Made by a program: the position numbers and the translations under genes
The notes under the pieces: model-generated
Database searches by the model: none
What the model was told of the DNA's origin: nothing
Seen by the model: only the letters and a program-made list of their open reading frames with translations
In this document: one piece after another, positions 1-12,121 of the stretch
Layout: each line of letters opens with the position of its first letter
How positions within the stretch are numbered: position 1 is the stretch's first letter
DNA from: Styela clava
Lineage: Eukaryota; Chordata; Ascidiacea; Stolidobranchia; Styelidae
Assembly: GCF_964204865.1 (NCBI RefSeq)
Contig: NC_135264.1
Span: 4,618,001-4,682,000 of the forward strand
Length of the DNA stretch: 64,000 nucleotides
Direction of reading: 5' to 3'

Positions 1-69
1 CTCGCAAATGAAAATTGTTTTTAATGCAGAAGTATTAGAAATTTTCATTAAGTTTTTTGTTTATTTCAG

Positions 70-327
70 TTGTCAAATTGGGAAAAAAGAGAGCCCGCGG
101 TCATCTCGGAATGGATAATGTTATTTGCACAAATACTTTTTTATACAAGTATGTCGCACGAGTTTAGTAATATTAAATTCATTCAACTCGAATTAAAATA
201 CTTCAAGAAATCGTCGAGAACGTTACACGGTGTTTGCAATGAGGTAGTTGAAATGAAAATCTCTGAGTCTCCGAAAGTGGAACAAGTAATTGAATCAGAA
301 AATTCTGTAAAAGGAATGTCATCTTAG
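70..327 (+). CDS. DRAM-like: Last coding exon of a DRAM-like membrane protein gene (upstream paralogue, partial)
   Basis: The exon follows a clean acceptor (tttcag) and opens in frame with LSNWEKREPA, running to a TAG stop. It covers the last transmembrane helix (SEWIMLFAQILFYTSM) and a hydrophilic tail of about 60 residues. It is nearly identical to the last exon of the complete gene at 3813-6456, so it is the 3' end of a tandem paralogue whose other exons lie left of the window. Human DRAM1/2 have a related end (a W-rich loop, an acidic ICEW-type motif, one helix, a short tail). DRAM proteins are multi-pass lysosomal/endomembrane proteins linked to autophagy; that role is family knowledge, not visible here. 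The two paralogues differ by a few substitutions (for example ILF/LLF in the helix), and the last residues of the tail differ. Confidence 0.75.
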   Translation: MSNWEKREPAVISEWIMLFAQILFYTSMSHEFSNIKFIQLELKYFKKSSRTLHGVCNEVVEMKISESPKVEQVIESENSVKGMSS

Positions 328-861
328 AATGATGTGTAACCATATGTTTGAGACTGTTGTGCTGCGCATTTACCGCCGACGTTGTATGTTTTTCACTTTG
401 ATGCTCAGGGCAGTTTAAATGATTTGTTAAATTCGCAATTGTGTTTATATTTTTCCATTTTCCTATACAAAGCGTTTGATCTCATGATCACACCATAATA
501 TTATACCCTTATGTTGCCTTGAACGGATATAATTATGTTATATTTCAAGTTTCTGACTAAGTTACGATCAAATTAACTTTTACACATTATATATATTATT
601 TATTCTTTTGACTAGGCTCTTTTGAATTCACACCGAGCAACTTTGATTTGAATTTTAAGAAGCTTATCTTACTCATTGCCGTTTTATAAGTTCACAAATA
701 TATATACTGAATTTAAAATGAAACCGTAGGTTAAAACGTGTTCTCCTCGTATGGTCTCTACTTGGTGACACTGCAAATGTCAAAATCAAATCACCGCTAG
801 ACTGTTGTTGGCGAGTTTGATAAACGAGGGAAACTTTTCGTCAAATTTTGAGTTCTGCATA

Positions 862-1683
862 TCGTCACGCTAATAACCGAATTGCGTAAGTCATTTTTAG
901 CAGTTTTGAGAAAATCGTAAAAAACTTCCTAATGAAATTGCTATGCCATTGAGAATCAATAATTTGCCATAGTTCAATTTTTCGATCGTAGACGGATCCA
1001 ATTTAATTTGTATGACGCAGTCAAGTGACGTCATAATGGCGCACTGTGACTTAGGCAGAAATGTGTCTATGACTAGGGGACATACGCAATTTTGCAACTT
1101 GACTATATGTACCAGTCCTGAAAACAAAACAATCCAAAAATGAATGTAATTCTTAGTATATACGATGTCTAATCCCCAAAATAGCTAATCTGTTTCAATT
1201 ACATTATTTTTTATGTTTAAAAATATATATTTCAAAAAAACACGCTCTGCACATCCACCGAAATAAGACTAAAGTTAAATATAAAGAATAAAACAGCAAT
1301 GTACCCTTATATAAAAGCCAACCAAGGTGAATTGGATTCAGACAGTGAATATCACAAGTGCACGCCTTCCTATACTGTAGTTTAAACTGAAATTTATAAG
1401 CGCTAAGCTAGAATCTGAGATGCAAAAACTCGAAAATCCTTCGCCGAGGTTATTTTGCCTTTGTGACGTCATAATAGTACCGCGTTGACAATGATAATTC
1501 ATTATGACGAAACAATTGAACAAATTTGCGTATCATACAAAATCTTTATTTTTATGGGTTTCGGAATTCTTAAAATAAAATCTGAGTTAACAGACAGGTG
1601 CGCAGCATTACATAAATACCTATTTTATGAAAAACTCAAAACCGCCAAAAATGACTTAGGCAATTCGGTTATTAGCGTGACGA
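862..1683. mobile_element. TIR DNA transposon, non-autonomous, 822 bp
   Basis: 49-bp terminal inverted repeats lie at 862-910 and 1635-1683, starting TCGTCACGCTAATAACC, with about four mismatches. They are flanked by TA (within ATAT on both sides), which suggests a TA target duplication and a Tc1/mariner-type element. No transposase is readable inside. The homologous place in the second DRAM unit (about 6790) lacks the element, so it inserted after the tandem duplication or was lost from the other unit. The superfamily call rests only on the TA flanks and is tentative. Confidence 0.7.
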
Positions 1684-2644
1684 TATGATTGTGTTCATAA
1701 TAGAGTTAGAATACCATAATGACGTTACGGTGTGGGTGGGTGTTAGTGTGGACGTAGGGTTTCTCGCAAATGTAGCAGCGTTATATTCAAATTAAAGTGC
1801 ATAAACACAGAAGAAATTTATTGGCGAATCTTTACGGCTATATGATTAACATGGAACTATAACGCCAACGCTAAGAATACACTACAATATAATACCAACT
1901 GTAATTTAGGGTCTGAAGCAGATCATTCATACATTTTTGAAGACACAAGACACTTATGTTAAAATCATATCTGAGGTTGAATGTGTACTCTGTACTAAAT
2001 ATCCAATGGTTGGAAATCGCATACAACGATTGACGAAGCAAAATTGACTAATTAACTTGAGAGTTTAACGGCAAATGAGAATTGTGAAAAACATGAAGTT
2101 ACAAGAAAATTTATTGCAAATCAATGAAACGAATAGACTAATCATGGTGCATGATGTAATAAGTTACAATCTCAAATCATTATCATCATTCTTTGATTGG
2201 ATGACTAAGTTTCTGCCAAATAAGATCTTAGAAACGAAGGAATCCACAGTTATACCTCCTCAAAAATGCCAGATAACTTGCACTAAACTATATTTTCATT
2301 AAATTTTATTCTGTATTAAAAATCGGAAACGAAAAATCCGATCGAAAAAGTCATTGCTGTCGATTATACCATTTGTTAGAATTGCCGATTTTTTCAGCGA
2401 TGATAGTTTTTTTGTTGTTGGCAAAAGTTCATCCCGTTGCGCCTGTTTACAATAAAATTATTGCTCTGAAATACTGCAATCTGCGTACAAAAAATATATG
2501 GTATACTGCCCAATTATAATTGCTTCCCATTTTTGCGATCTTGGTAACTTTAATTTGAGCTGGTAAAGATTACATTTCAAGATATCGCTGTTAGCAAAAT
2601 CCTAAGGTCGACGATAAATTTTACATCATTACATTGATTAGTTT

Positions 2645-2880
2645 GGGGCTCCCGAAGTATGCGAACCAAGATGGCGGACATCGGAATGTAATATGTGTAC
2701 TAGGTTAGGGTTAGGCCATAAGTTTAGGTAATAATACTACGGGAGACTCTTGGCTAGTCTTCGAACTGATAATAGGACTAAAATAGGGAAAATTGGAAAA
2801 AAATTATCGCCTAACCCTAACCTGTTACCCATGTTACGTTCCGATGTCCGCCATCTTGGTTCGCATACTTCGGGAGCACC
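2645..2880. mobile_element. MITE with long inverted repeats and an 8-bp target duplication
   Basis: The element opens GGGGCTCCCGAAGTATGCG and closes with its near reverse complement. The arms are at least 45 bp and continue, less perfectly, through a TTAGGG-like motif. Perfect 8-bp direct repeats (attagttt, 2637-2644 and 2881-2888) flank it. An 8-bp duplication fits hAT-type integration. Related copies lie at 26185-26377 and 41074-41279. There is no coding capacity. Confidence 0.8.
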
Positions 2881-2888
2881 ATTAGTTT

Positions 2889-3812
2889 TATATCATCTTC
2901 ACAATAAGGAAAGCCCACGTGTAAGACCCGGCTGGAATTTAATAATGGATAGTGGAATGGACCAACTTCAGGTGACTACGACATAGTTTCCGATCGAAAA
3001 TTCCAAAATTATGCGATTGAAACACGTCTAATATAGAGATTTTAATCTGTCGCGGCACTCCTAGAACAAAATTTATGTTTTTTCCGTTTTACATATTTTA
3101 TATATACATATATTATGAAACCGCTTCTTTTATACTTAATATAACACTTGCCTATTTTGCAGTTGAACTGGATTTTGCGTATTCAATTCTTAAGTTGTAT
3201 TCAGCGTCACGTTTCAGATGATCGCATAATAACGAGTTTCGAGCATTTTACGCACAGTTCCGGACGAGAAAACAATCTTTACCGACATCCTCTCGCACAT
3301 TTTCAGGGGTAGGGAGATTTCGCGGAAATATATAATATGATTTTCACGCCCGAAATACCCACGTGATGATGAATAAAACTTTGGACGATTTTAACCATAT
3401 TTGACTTTTCGAGAATGCGCAATCGCCCCAAACCCCCGTCGCCCTCTTCGAATTTTTTGGCGATATCGCCCACTTTGAAAACCACTGATTTAGATTTTAG
3501 ATCATCATTCATTTGTTTTCTTGGATATATTGTCTTTTCAAAAAAGTGTAGTTTTAAGTGAACAAAAACTTGCCGACAACAGACAGTCTGTGAGCCCGGT
3601 GCAATTCTGTTTATTACGTGGTCGTGTTAAGATCATAATCCAAATAGTAGAATTTTTTTTCATGTAACTTTTGTTAGCTGAACCAGCTAAATAAAATGGG
3701 CCAGTAATTGCTCGCGACTGTGATGATCTGTTAGATAAGGGACCGGTGCGCGTAGGATTGCCTCTGGCAGTTCATGAAAAGCCTTGTTTACAGTGTGATG
3801 TGTACTTATAAA
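2889..3812. other. Intergenic stretch upstream of the DRAM-like gene
   Basis: No ORF with recognisable similarity and no clear repeat seen. It should contain the promoter and 5' UTR of the DRAM-like gene that starts at 3813, but I see no decisive TATA or initiator element. Confidence 0.4.
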
Positions 3813-6456
3813 ATGTGGAATTTCAAAAGCTGCATGCTTCTGCCATTGGGATTTTTAGTGCTGACAGTCTGCGGGTTGCTTTCTTGGTAAGTTTCGTTAA
3901 TATGTCCTACTGAATGTTTCGCGCCAGTATCAAGAAATATCTTGGGTAGTGGTTATCAATCTTTCTACACCAGCGGATATTGAATAAAATGTACTCGAGA
4001 GACAAGCAAAATATGGAAATGAATGAAACATACGTGTCATTTAGATTACTGTAATGCACTTTTATATTTGAACGCTTTCATCCATTCTATGTTTTTTCGT
4101 AATCAAAGACAGATACGCGCGGCGCGGCAATTAATTACAGTCGAGTTGAAAGGATTTAAATTAGCGCCGACTTGAAGTACTTATAGCAGGTCTGGGATGC
4201 TTTTGATTAGAAACATTTTACAATTATTATCGTACATTTCAACATAGTCAAGATAGTCTGAGCGGCAACGGCCATAAATCTGAAAGCATAATTTTTTGTT
4301 TTCATCCTCTGTTTCGATCGTATTTATGACTCAGCGTAACGAGAAAGTTGCATTTATTGCAATTTACCGCGTATCAAGGATTTTATTGTTAGCCCGGCGT
4401 GGTTGATGAAAATATCGTCCAGTTTAAGTTGGCGGTATTGACTTGGAAGCAAAAATAAAAGCATAATGGCCGACATGAAATAATAAAATCAGCGCCACTT
4501 GAAAAATAAAACACAATTTTCGGTGTTTTTACTCCGTCATTAGCGGTTGGAAAACGGGTTCACTGACTTGATTATGACGATGATCGTGTTATAAAATGTG
4601 CGTTTTTCTGAACTAAGGTATAGTTTGCTGAGAAAAATAGGAATTAATGCCCGTGGTAGCACAATACCTAATACCTGTGTAGAGGTATAATTGTGGCGGT
4701 ATTTAGCTTAACAAATTAGACATGTCAAACTGTGTGCTGCTAACAGGCTTGTCAGTGGGAATGGGATTCATTTCTTTGATGTTGCCATCTACAAAAATAT
4801 AATTTCGGAACTTTCATACCCGTAATGTACAGAATCTTTAGTGTCGTTCCCTGCAAGTACGTGCACGAGTGGTTTGTTTGACACTGCATGCTATTAGTAT
4901 CGCCCCGAACTCAACAATGCTATTAGACGATACATGTTTACCTTTTTCAATTTTTTCAGCTATGGGATTGCCAGTTTGGAAAAAAACTTTCTTCGTAGAC
5001 AAAATGAAACTCCCGCTTATGTCAGTCATTTCGGAATGTATTTACCGGAGTCATCTCTATTTGTATTCGTTTTCAATTGGAGTGCTGCGTGTTTGTTTGT
5101 TATGTGTTTATCATTTTACAAATTTGTCTGTGCACAGTTGGGTAATTCATTATTAAATGTTGCTGCGTTTGTATTTGGCTGCATCACGTCAAGTGGAATT
5201 ACCGTCGTTGCTTGTTTTCCGGTGAGTGATTGATGCTATTGTTGTCATGTTGGAGACCAGCATTCCAGATTCTATTTCCCTATTTATGCGTATTACGTAG
5301 AGTAATCTGCAATTGTGATAATCGTTCAAAGATTTAATTTACCACGTAAGACAAAACTAATCATCTTGTTTACCTAGTGGAGGGATCATTTAGTCGGAAT
5401 TCACATAACTGGAGCAGCGATGGCGTTTTGTGGTGGAACGTTACAGTGCTGGCTGATTTGTTTAATTACATGGAAGCTTTGTCGCAAGAGATCCGGTTTT
5501 CCTTATTTATTCCTCATCAGAATAACTATAGCATCGATTCACACCGTTTGCATTATTTTACGTATCCTTTCAAAAACCCAAGCTAACTTTAGGTTAGCAT
5601 TATATTATAGTTTGATGATAAAATGACTGTTGAAAACGAGCTTATAATGCAAATCATTAACACTGACATCGGCACCTGCGCGGCTATGAGTCTTTCCAGA
5701 GCTCACTAATTTTTAAAGTACGCTTAATGTTATATTTAAACAAGAGCCACGACACACATAGTTTTTACACTCCTATAAATACAGATCTGTTTATAAACAT
5801 AGCACTCAATGAGAGTTGAATACATACATATTATTTGAAAAATTATACTGAAAATGAGCTGATTTTTTTGAATGTGAAATCAACATCCTTAACTCGAGAA
5901 GCAGTTGGCTCCTTTCTTGGTCTAATATTCGTAAGTATACTGATTTTGTCCACTTAATTATAAAGAGAAGTAAAATGGCGTAAATAACGCAGAATACATA
6001 ATAATTTGGTGTCTCTGTTATCGTGAATAGCTGTGAATTAATTTCTGTAAATAATATCCAGATTTTATAATATGGTATAATTCCTTAAATAGTGTTGTTC
6101 CTGACCGAAAGTCTATGCAAATCAAAAATTATTTTCTAATCCTTACGTATTAAAAGTTTTCATTAAATTTCCTTTGTTTCTTTCAGTTGTCAAATTGGGA
6201 AAAAAGAGAGCCCGCGGTCATCTCGGAATGGATAATGTTGTTTGCACAATTACTTTTTTATACAAGTATGTCGCACGAGTTTAGTAACATTAAATTCATT
6301 CAACTCGAATTGAAATACTTCAAGAAATCGTCGAGAACATTACATGGTGTTTGCAATGAGGTAGTCGAAATGGAAATCTTTGAATCTCCGAAAGTGGAAC
6401 AAGTAATTGAATCAGAAAATACTGTAAAAGTAACGTCATCTTCAAATGGCGTGTAA
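3813..6456 (+). CDS. DRAM-like: DRAM-family (Frag1/DRAM/Sfk1) multi-pass membrane protein, five exons, about 273 aa
   Basis: Exon model: 3813-3886, 4960-5221, 5378-5561, 5899-5930 and 6187-6456. The sum is 822 nt and phases join throughout. The start (MWNFKSCMLLPLGF) is the first helix of DRAM proteins. Exon 2 carries the luminal loop ending LPESSLF, matching the PPESGIF region of DRAM1, then two helices around YKF and GCITSSGITVVACF. Exon 3 has HITGAAMAFCGG, like the HDGGALLAFVCG region of DRAM1. The last exon has LSNWEKREPAVISEW, then the final helix and a hydrophilic tail. DRAM proteins are endolysosomal membrane proteins that promote autophagy in vertebrates; the role here is inferred. 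The 32-nt exon 4 is the weakest part: its donor (gtaagt) is strong but its acceptor is pyrimidine-poor, and acceptors 3 or 6 nt further on also keep frame. Confidence 0.75.
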
Positions 6457-7970
6457 CCATTTGTTTGAAACTGTTGCGTTACGCCTTTACTGTTGACATT
6501 GTTTCAACGGTTATGATTTCAAATTCCTGACCATGTTATCAGGTTAACCAAATTAACTTTTACACTTTATAGTTATTTAAGTTTGAAGAAGCTTGTCGTG
6601 CACCTTGTCGTTTTATATATATGTTTACAAATATATATACAAAATGAATTTAAAATCTAACGTAAGACAAAACGTGTTCTGCTGATATGGCCTCTGGTTG
6701 GTGATACTGAAAATATCAAAATCGAATCCCCGCTAAACTGTTGTTAGTGAGTTCGATAAGAAGGGGAACCTGTTTTGAATTCTGTTTTGGAGGTGTTCAT
6801 AATAAAGTTTTACGGGCGTAGGGTTGCTGATAAATGTAGGCTGTAGTGCATAAAAACAAATGAAGAGTGTTGTGCATCTTCACACAATAATATGATACAA
6901 ACTGTAATTTAGGGTCTGGAGCCGATCATACGTTTTTCGGGACGCTTATTGATAAATTTATATCTGAGGTCTATATTTCACCTGTGCCTGAGATATACAA
7001 TATATATTTATTAAATTCTCTGTCATTAGATTTAGAAGTGACAAAAAACAAAGAGACGACAATGAAATATAGCAGGTTTGTCTTTATTAAAAAAACATCT
7101 ACAGAACAATCAATTCATTTGTCCTGAGGCCATGGTTACTTGCCAGTTCCTTTAATCTTCGTCATCATTGTCGAGTTATTTTTGCAATATCGTAAAACTG
7201 GCTGCAAGAAATGTCGTTAAAATTGTAAAAAAAATTGGCAAAGTATTTTAGCAACATATTCAAATAGGAAGTTTTATCGTTTTTTCGATCATTGAGGTTG
7301 CATTAAAGAAAAAATGCGCTTAACTTTGGCGTTATGCTGAAGTAATATATTATGCGATCTTTGCCTGATCGCTGTAAAAGTCGCTGTTGATGTAGGTTTT
7401 AAAATATTCTGTCCAACTTTCATGTGCCATAAGTTTGCATTAGCAAACTGAATTAGATTGAAGTTGCTTATTTTTAAACCTCCATAAATTCTGGAATGGA
7501 ATTAACCCCGTATGCTATCACAACGCAACACACTGGTTGTCATATGTATAATGATATTTGAAGTCTCGACTTCAATTTTATTAACACATGAAAAACTGTT
7601 AAATATTTCATAAGAGAATTTTGAATATTCAATCTTGTGAACAAAGAGGATAGATATTTCGACATTTTAGAGCGTCCTCGAAGGACGTATAATTTTTAAC
7701 GAAAAAGAAGGACGTATGGTCACCCCACTCGGCCTAAATATCTAACGGTTGCAAATTGCATACAATAATTGACAGGGCAAAATTGACTTGGGAGTTTAAC
7801 GGTAAATGAAGATTGAAAAAAACTTTGTGTGAATTTGGATATAGACTTCCGAATGACGGTGACGAACATATCATATTTATAGAGTTTTCTGCAGTTTCAT
7901 GTGGTTGCGTTTTGGTACATGAAAAAAATGTGTCATTAACAAAGTCTGATAAATTGCATATGCACACTGA
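6187..7970 (+). repeat. Second unit of the DRAM tandem duplication
   Basis: Begins with the last DRAM exon and continues through 3' flanking DNA homologous to 328-2310. A segment of about 760 bp (6975-7735) has no counterpart in unit 1 and includes the small gene-end-like piece at 7060-7216. Otherwise no gene is evident from 6457 to 7970. Confidence 0.65.
7060..7216 (-). pseudogene. Possible terminal exon fragment of a ribosomal protein L22-like gene
   Basis: Read on the minus strand, a good acceptor (atttcttgcag) is followed by a short coding stretch with LRY, then a run encoding DNDDED and a TAA stop, then about 65 nt and an AATAAA signal. eL22 proteins end with LRYFQIN followed by an acidic tail. 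Here the LRY part and the acidic tail are in different frames, which would make this a frameshifted remnant. No upstream L22 exon was found, so the match rests on about 15 residues and could be chance. Confidence 0.25.
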
Positions 7971-8269
7971 ATACTAAGTTTAGTGTAAAAATTGTTTTCC
8001 TCATATTTAGAGAAGAGCTCTTGTACAGTTTCGACTTATTTTTATCTGTATACTGTACTTAGGTTTTTTTTCAGAAAGAATTGTTAAAAGATTAAACCCT
8101 TCAAAACGCCACAAATATCGATGATTTGCTCATACACGCTCTCTCAAACTGTAGCGCAGTGCGTCCGCAAATGTGGTTTGCGGAGGAAGACGCAACCAAC
8201 AAGTCATTACGTGAACTGCCCTGCGACGGCAAAGAGTCAAGTAATCTTCTTGCCAGTGATTTCCCTACA

Positions 8270-8290
8270 CCCCCCCCCCCCCCCCCCCCC
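8270..8290. repeat. Poly-C tract (about 21 nt)
   Basis: An uninterrupted homopolymer of C, the longest such run in the window. The complementary strand is a G tract. Length may be uncertain because homopolymers are error-prone in sequencing. Confidence 0.9.
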
Positions 8291-8345
8291 TAACTCAATT
8301 ATAATTGTATTCAAATATAACGACTATGGAATATTTTTCAGTGTA

Positions 8346-8415
8346 GACGAGGGGTTCCAAACCGCAGCCCGCGGGCCAATTACGGCCCGCGTAACGATTT
8401 AAAATAGCCCGTCGA
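8346..8415. mobile_element. hAT-like terminal fragment
   Basis: Contains a GGGGTTCCAAACCGC motif followed by a GC-rich CCCGCGGGCC/GGCCCGCG block, a layout common at the ends of hAT elements of the Charlie/ZBED type. No partner terminus or target duplication was found, so only a fragment can be claimed. Confidence 0.35.
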
Positions 8416-11400
8416 ACTTGAGTGAAATAGTTTAACACTTCATGTGGTACCTTTTGAGTTTTAGATTCCGTCTATCGTTACATCATTATCACAGTTTAAG
8501 CCCATTTATTTCGTAACAATTGAATTATGCCGGTATTTTATGTATACGCATGGGTATTAGGATTACACACCGCAGTGTTTTAGATACCGTATTAGCCATA
8601 TATGAAGAAAGCTTAAAGATGTCACAAAACGAAAACTAGGCACTGAAAACAGACATTTTTTAGATGAATGGCAGTTTTTATTTCTTTATGGGAAAAAATC
8701 AACCTTCAGCGATTTGTCTTCCTTGCCAACAAAATATTTCAGTTCTGAAGGAATACAACATTATTCGCCATTATGATCAGTTGACGCGCGTATTTCGAAA
8801 TTTAATTCATTGCTTGATTCGTACAAACGTCAAACAAACATGTTCAAAAAAAATGTGAAATGTGTAACAAAACAAGCCATAAGTAGCCATTCATACGATG
8901 CAATATGCTAGATGAGCAACTAACTTTATTATTCACTATAAGTTGTAAATTACTTGCTGAAAGCCGTGCTTGTTATTTATTCCTCGGGAATTCTATCAGC
9001 TAAATATTATAATTATTAATTTCATTACATAACAAACTGCGATGCTAGGTGTATCTGAAATCAAGCTTAGAGCCTATTTTGGTGCCTATTTCTCAAAATT
9101 TTCTCAGGGCGCTTAAGCGCGCCTTGAACCCCAGCCGTGTCGTCGCGCACTTTCCCTCGCTCCCCTTTTCTGGCCCTACAATTTTTTTCTGCTGTGTATT
9201 TTGGCTCGCCGACAATCAACTTAGAGGACCCCTCATGTACATCATTTCTTAAATACATACAAACTTTTGAGAATACAAATAGTTTCATCGCTAATAGCAA
9301 ATTATTTATCACCTCCTAAATTTCAACACCCCCCCCCCAAAATTAAAAGCTGGGGAACATACTGCTTCTTGCACTTGGTTACATCATTCATGGGGTTCTA
9401 ACCAGGGTTGGATATATCAGTAGGCAAGGTAAGCTACATGCCTAAGCGCCTCAAACCTTGAGGGCATTGCCAATCAATTTAAACTATTATTCATTTTAAA
9501 TCGTTTTTAAATTCAAAAGGCTTGGTCCAGATAATACAGATCTCATATTTTTTATTTAAGTTAATCATTCCAAATATTTACCGTTTAAAACAATAAATAA
9601 TTAAAATACGACCGAATAAATGACTTTGTATAACTTTGAAAAACTCTATTCATTTAACCTCAAAAACAAAGAATGCTAATTTAAATTAACTGAACAGTTT
9701 TCACCGTAATAATGCCTTTATTTTATAAAATAAAATTATCGACATATAGCTAGTATATATACTAATTCATCAAAGCAACAAAGAATGTAAGCATTAATAT
9801 TTATAATTTTTACTATGCCAGATCTCATAATATACGAGTATTATGATCTGGTTTCTAGTGCCATGACGTTTTGTAAGTATGTATCTTGTAGTTTTGTAAT
9901 TCAGGATATTTCAAACTGTACTCGTGATGTCCTATACATGAACTAGCAATCCTATTATGATGTTGAAACAGATATAGATGTGATAGTAGGCCTCATAATT
10001 AGCACAGCTTAGCCCTAGTTCTAGGGCTCTAGAGTGTCTCATCGTCTAAATGCGGCCCCGATTCGAACCTACGTAGGTTGCCGCCGATCTAAGTATAATC
10101 TCCATTATTGTATTAACCCACTTGTTTTGCCGAATTTAGGCGGTGGGCGGGACCCTGATCCAACTGCTTTTGGGTTTTAGTAGGCCCGCGAGCTATATTT
10201 CATGATTTTTCTTGTCTTTTTTGCTCAAAGCGTCCACCTGATATTTCGTTTAAAACATTCCTGTTAAAATCATATCACTCTGGTGTCGGTACTAAACTAA
10301 CGATAAAGTTAGGCGATGAAAGAGAACATCAAAGCAAGGATTTTTTCTTGCATTTTTGAAATTATTATTCCGACAGAGTGAGCAGCAGCCAGAATGAAAC
10401 ATTTTGGCGTAGTTTCACGGCGATGCAAGGGGTATTTCAATAAAAATACGAAAGATACAAAAAAAAATGATTTAAAAACATGACCTCGTTTTTAATACAG
10501 GCTGTTTTTTATAGTTGATAAAAAACAAATATATATAAAAACCTCTATTTTTATTTCCCAACAATTTTTTTGCTCCGAATGCGATGATTTTGTACCTAGT
10601 CGAGCGATAAGCGGAAATATGACCAAACCTATTGCGTCTTATGAGCCTTATTATAGTAATTACCCATTAAAATGCACTTCTCCCAATAGTAATTCTGTTC
10701 TCAAGCTGAACAGGCAAACGCATTTTGTTCTATGCTGTTTGGGAACAACACGAGGTCAGGCTTCAAAAAGTTTTGCACACTTTGGAAGTTCAGAATAGTA
10801 CATGTTACGGTTTTAATTAAAAGCATAAAAGCCGTTATGTAAATTTGCTTTCACATTCAGCATATGCCGCGGTATCAGTATTCGGAGACATAACAATGCA
10901 AATCATGAAAATTGTCAACAGTGATATAACGTGCGAAAAGAATAGGAAGGGCTTAGAGATGTTTATAATTTTCCCAATCTTGTTTTACTTTATGTTAGAC
11001 AAAAAATCAATTTACCAGCATGAGGCAATTTATATATATGTATGGGAAAAGCAAAAAATGGCCAATTTCCAAAGCTATATATATATATATATTAATAATA
11101 GCATCTTCAATAATTTTCACAGAAATCTACAGAAACCTAGCTATAAAAAGATGGAGTCATATTCAATATATGGATTTGACAGCTTACACTAAGATTTGCA
11201 TAATATTGAATCACATTATATTCAGCTATTAAATGTTTTTCTAAGTTGCGATCAAACAATTTTTAGGGGGAACACTGGGGAATACTTTTTTCAATACCAA
11301 GCGATCCGGAGTCATTTCTGTATTAACAAATCAGGTACCGCAGTCTACCATTACTCATAAAATCTTTAACTTTTCGGCTAAGCACGAAATTCGACGATGT

Positions 11401-11681
11401 TCGCTGAGCAAGAGATCCGTTGACATGTGTTCCCGTAACCGCCAGTGGGTGGCAAATTTGAAGACGTCATACCACACAAACAACAACCCCATACAGCTCA
11501 CAACAATATTCGAAATGAATGAAAATAATATACTTTTAGAGAAAAATTCAATCCTCAAACAGTGAACATTTCAAAGCGATTGGTTCGGGAGTTGGGAAGA
11601 AATACGATTTTTTTATATGACACGAAGAAAAATACCCAGAGCGATAATAACTTGATAAAAACAAAACGATCCAGTAGTAAA
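8416..11681. other. Gene-poor intergenic region
   Basis: No exon with recognisable similarity. Visible items are minor: a short C run near 9330, a TE-like GC-rich patch at 9100-9240, an imperfect hairpin at 9817-9852 (arms around ccagat...atctgg), a reverse-strand B-box-like motif near 10060 and TA microsatellite near 11080. Open frames here (for example 10845-11192) have low-complexity translations and no family resemblance. Confidence 0.5.
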
Positions 11682-11866
11682 CTACGGCAATGAGCATATA
11701 TACAATGAGTGGAAACTTGCAAAGATTTGCTCATTTTGGTATTGTTCCCTGCATTTTTACGTCGTCCAGCTAAATGGTTCGTTGCATATTAAGAAAACGC
11801 ATTGCTCGCTGCCAAAATCCCTTGCTTCAGCCGAGTCGGGTGCGAAATTGGCCGTATTGAGGACTG
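11682..11866 (+). repeat. Left part of a dispersed repeat split by the LTR retrotransposon
   Basis: This stretch is the reverse complement of about 36150-36335, and 25405-25640 is the reverse complement of about 35975-36145. In the 36-kb copy the two halves are contiguous, giving the uninterrupted repeat and the empty insertion site near 36146-36155. The repeat looks non-coding and joins SINE-tail sequence at its other end. Confidence 0.8.
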
Positions 11867-12121
11867 CGCCAGTAATTGGTCGTAATTATCTTACAATGCC
11901 AAAGACCTTACACAGAAAAACAAGCAACGTCTTGTATGAAATCCAAAACAGGAATGAATTTATTATCCACGATAACACGCGCTATTGCGCGAGAGAAATA
12001 ATACGAGGAAAACGAAATCAGCGAGGCATATCGTAATCAGTTGACGCTTCAGATGCGTCGGCAGTACAAACACTTATTATCACACAATAAAGGACAAACA
12101 CTCGTTATTATATAACTGGCG
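11867..12121 (-). repeat. 3' LTR of the Ty3-like element
   Basis: 255 bp, differing from the split 5' LTR by one substitution that I can find (near 12090: tattat versus tattaa). It carries TATATAAT close to its upstream (minus-strand 5') edge and an AATAAA signal in the middle. Confidence 0.85.

Larger units (their letters stand above)
70..2310 (+). repeat. First unit of a tandem segmental duplication (partner 6187-7970)
   Basis: Besides the terminal DRAM exon, the 3' flank is shared: about 720-860 matches 6665-6800, 1690-1990 matches 6790-6975, and 2005-2300 matches 7740-7960. The similarity is interrupted by unit-specific insertions (the TIR transposon here, a ~760-bp stretch near 6975-7735 in the other unit). 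Stretches 328-861 and 1686-2310 hold no gene that I can support. Confidence 0.7.

Noticed and set aside
2700..2830. Interstitial telomere repeat (TTAGGG/CCCTAA)
   Set aside because: Only about two units on each arm, explained by the inverted arms of the MITE.
10030..10090. Reverse-strand tRNA gene (gattcgaacc box)
   Set aside because: Only a B-box-like motif is seen; no A box at the right distance and no acceptor stem.
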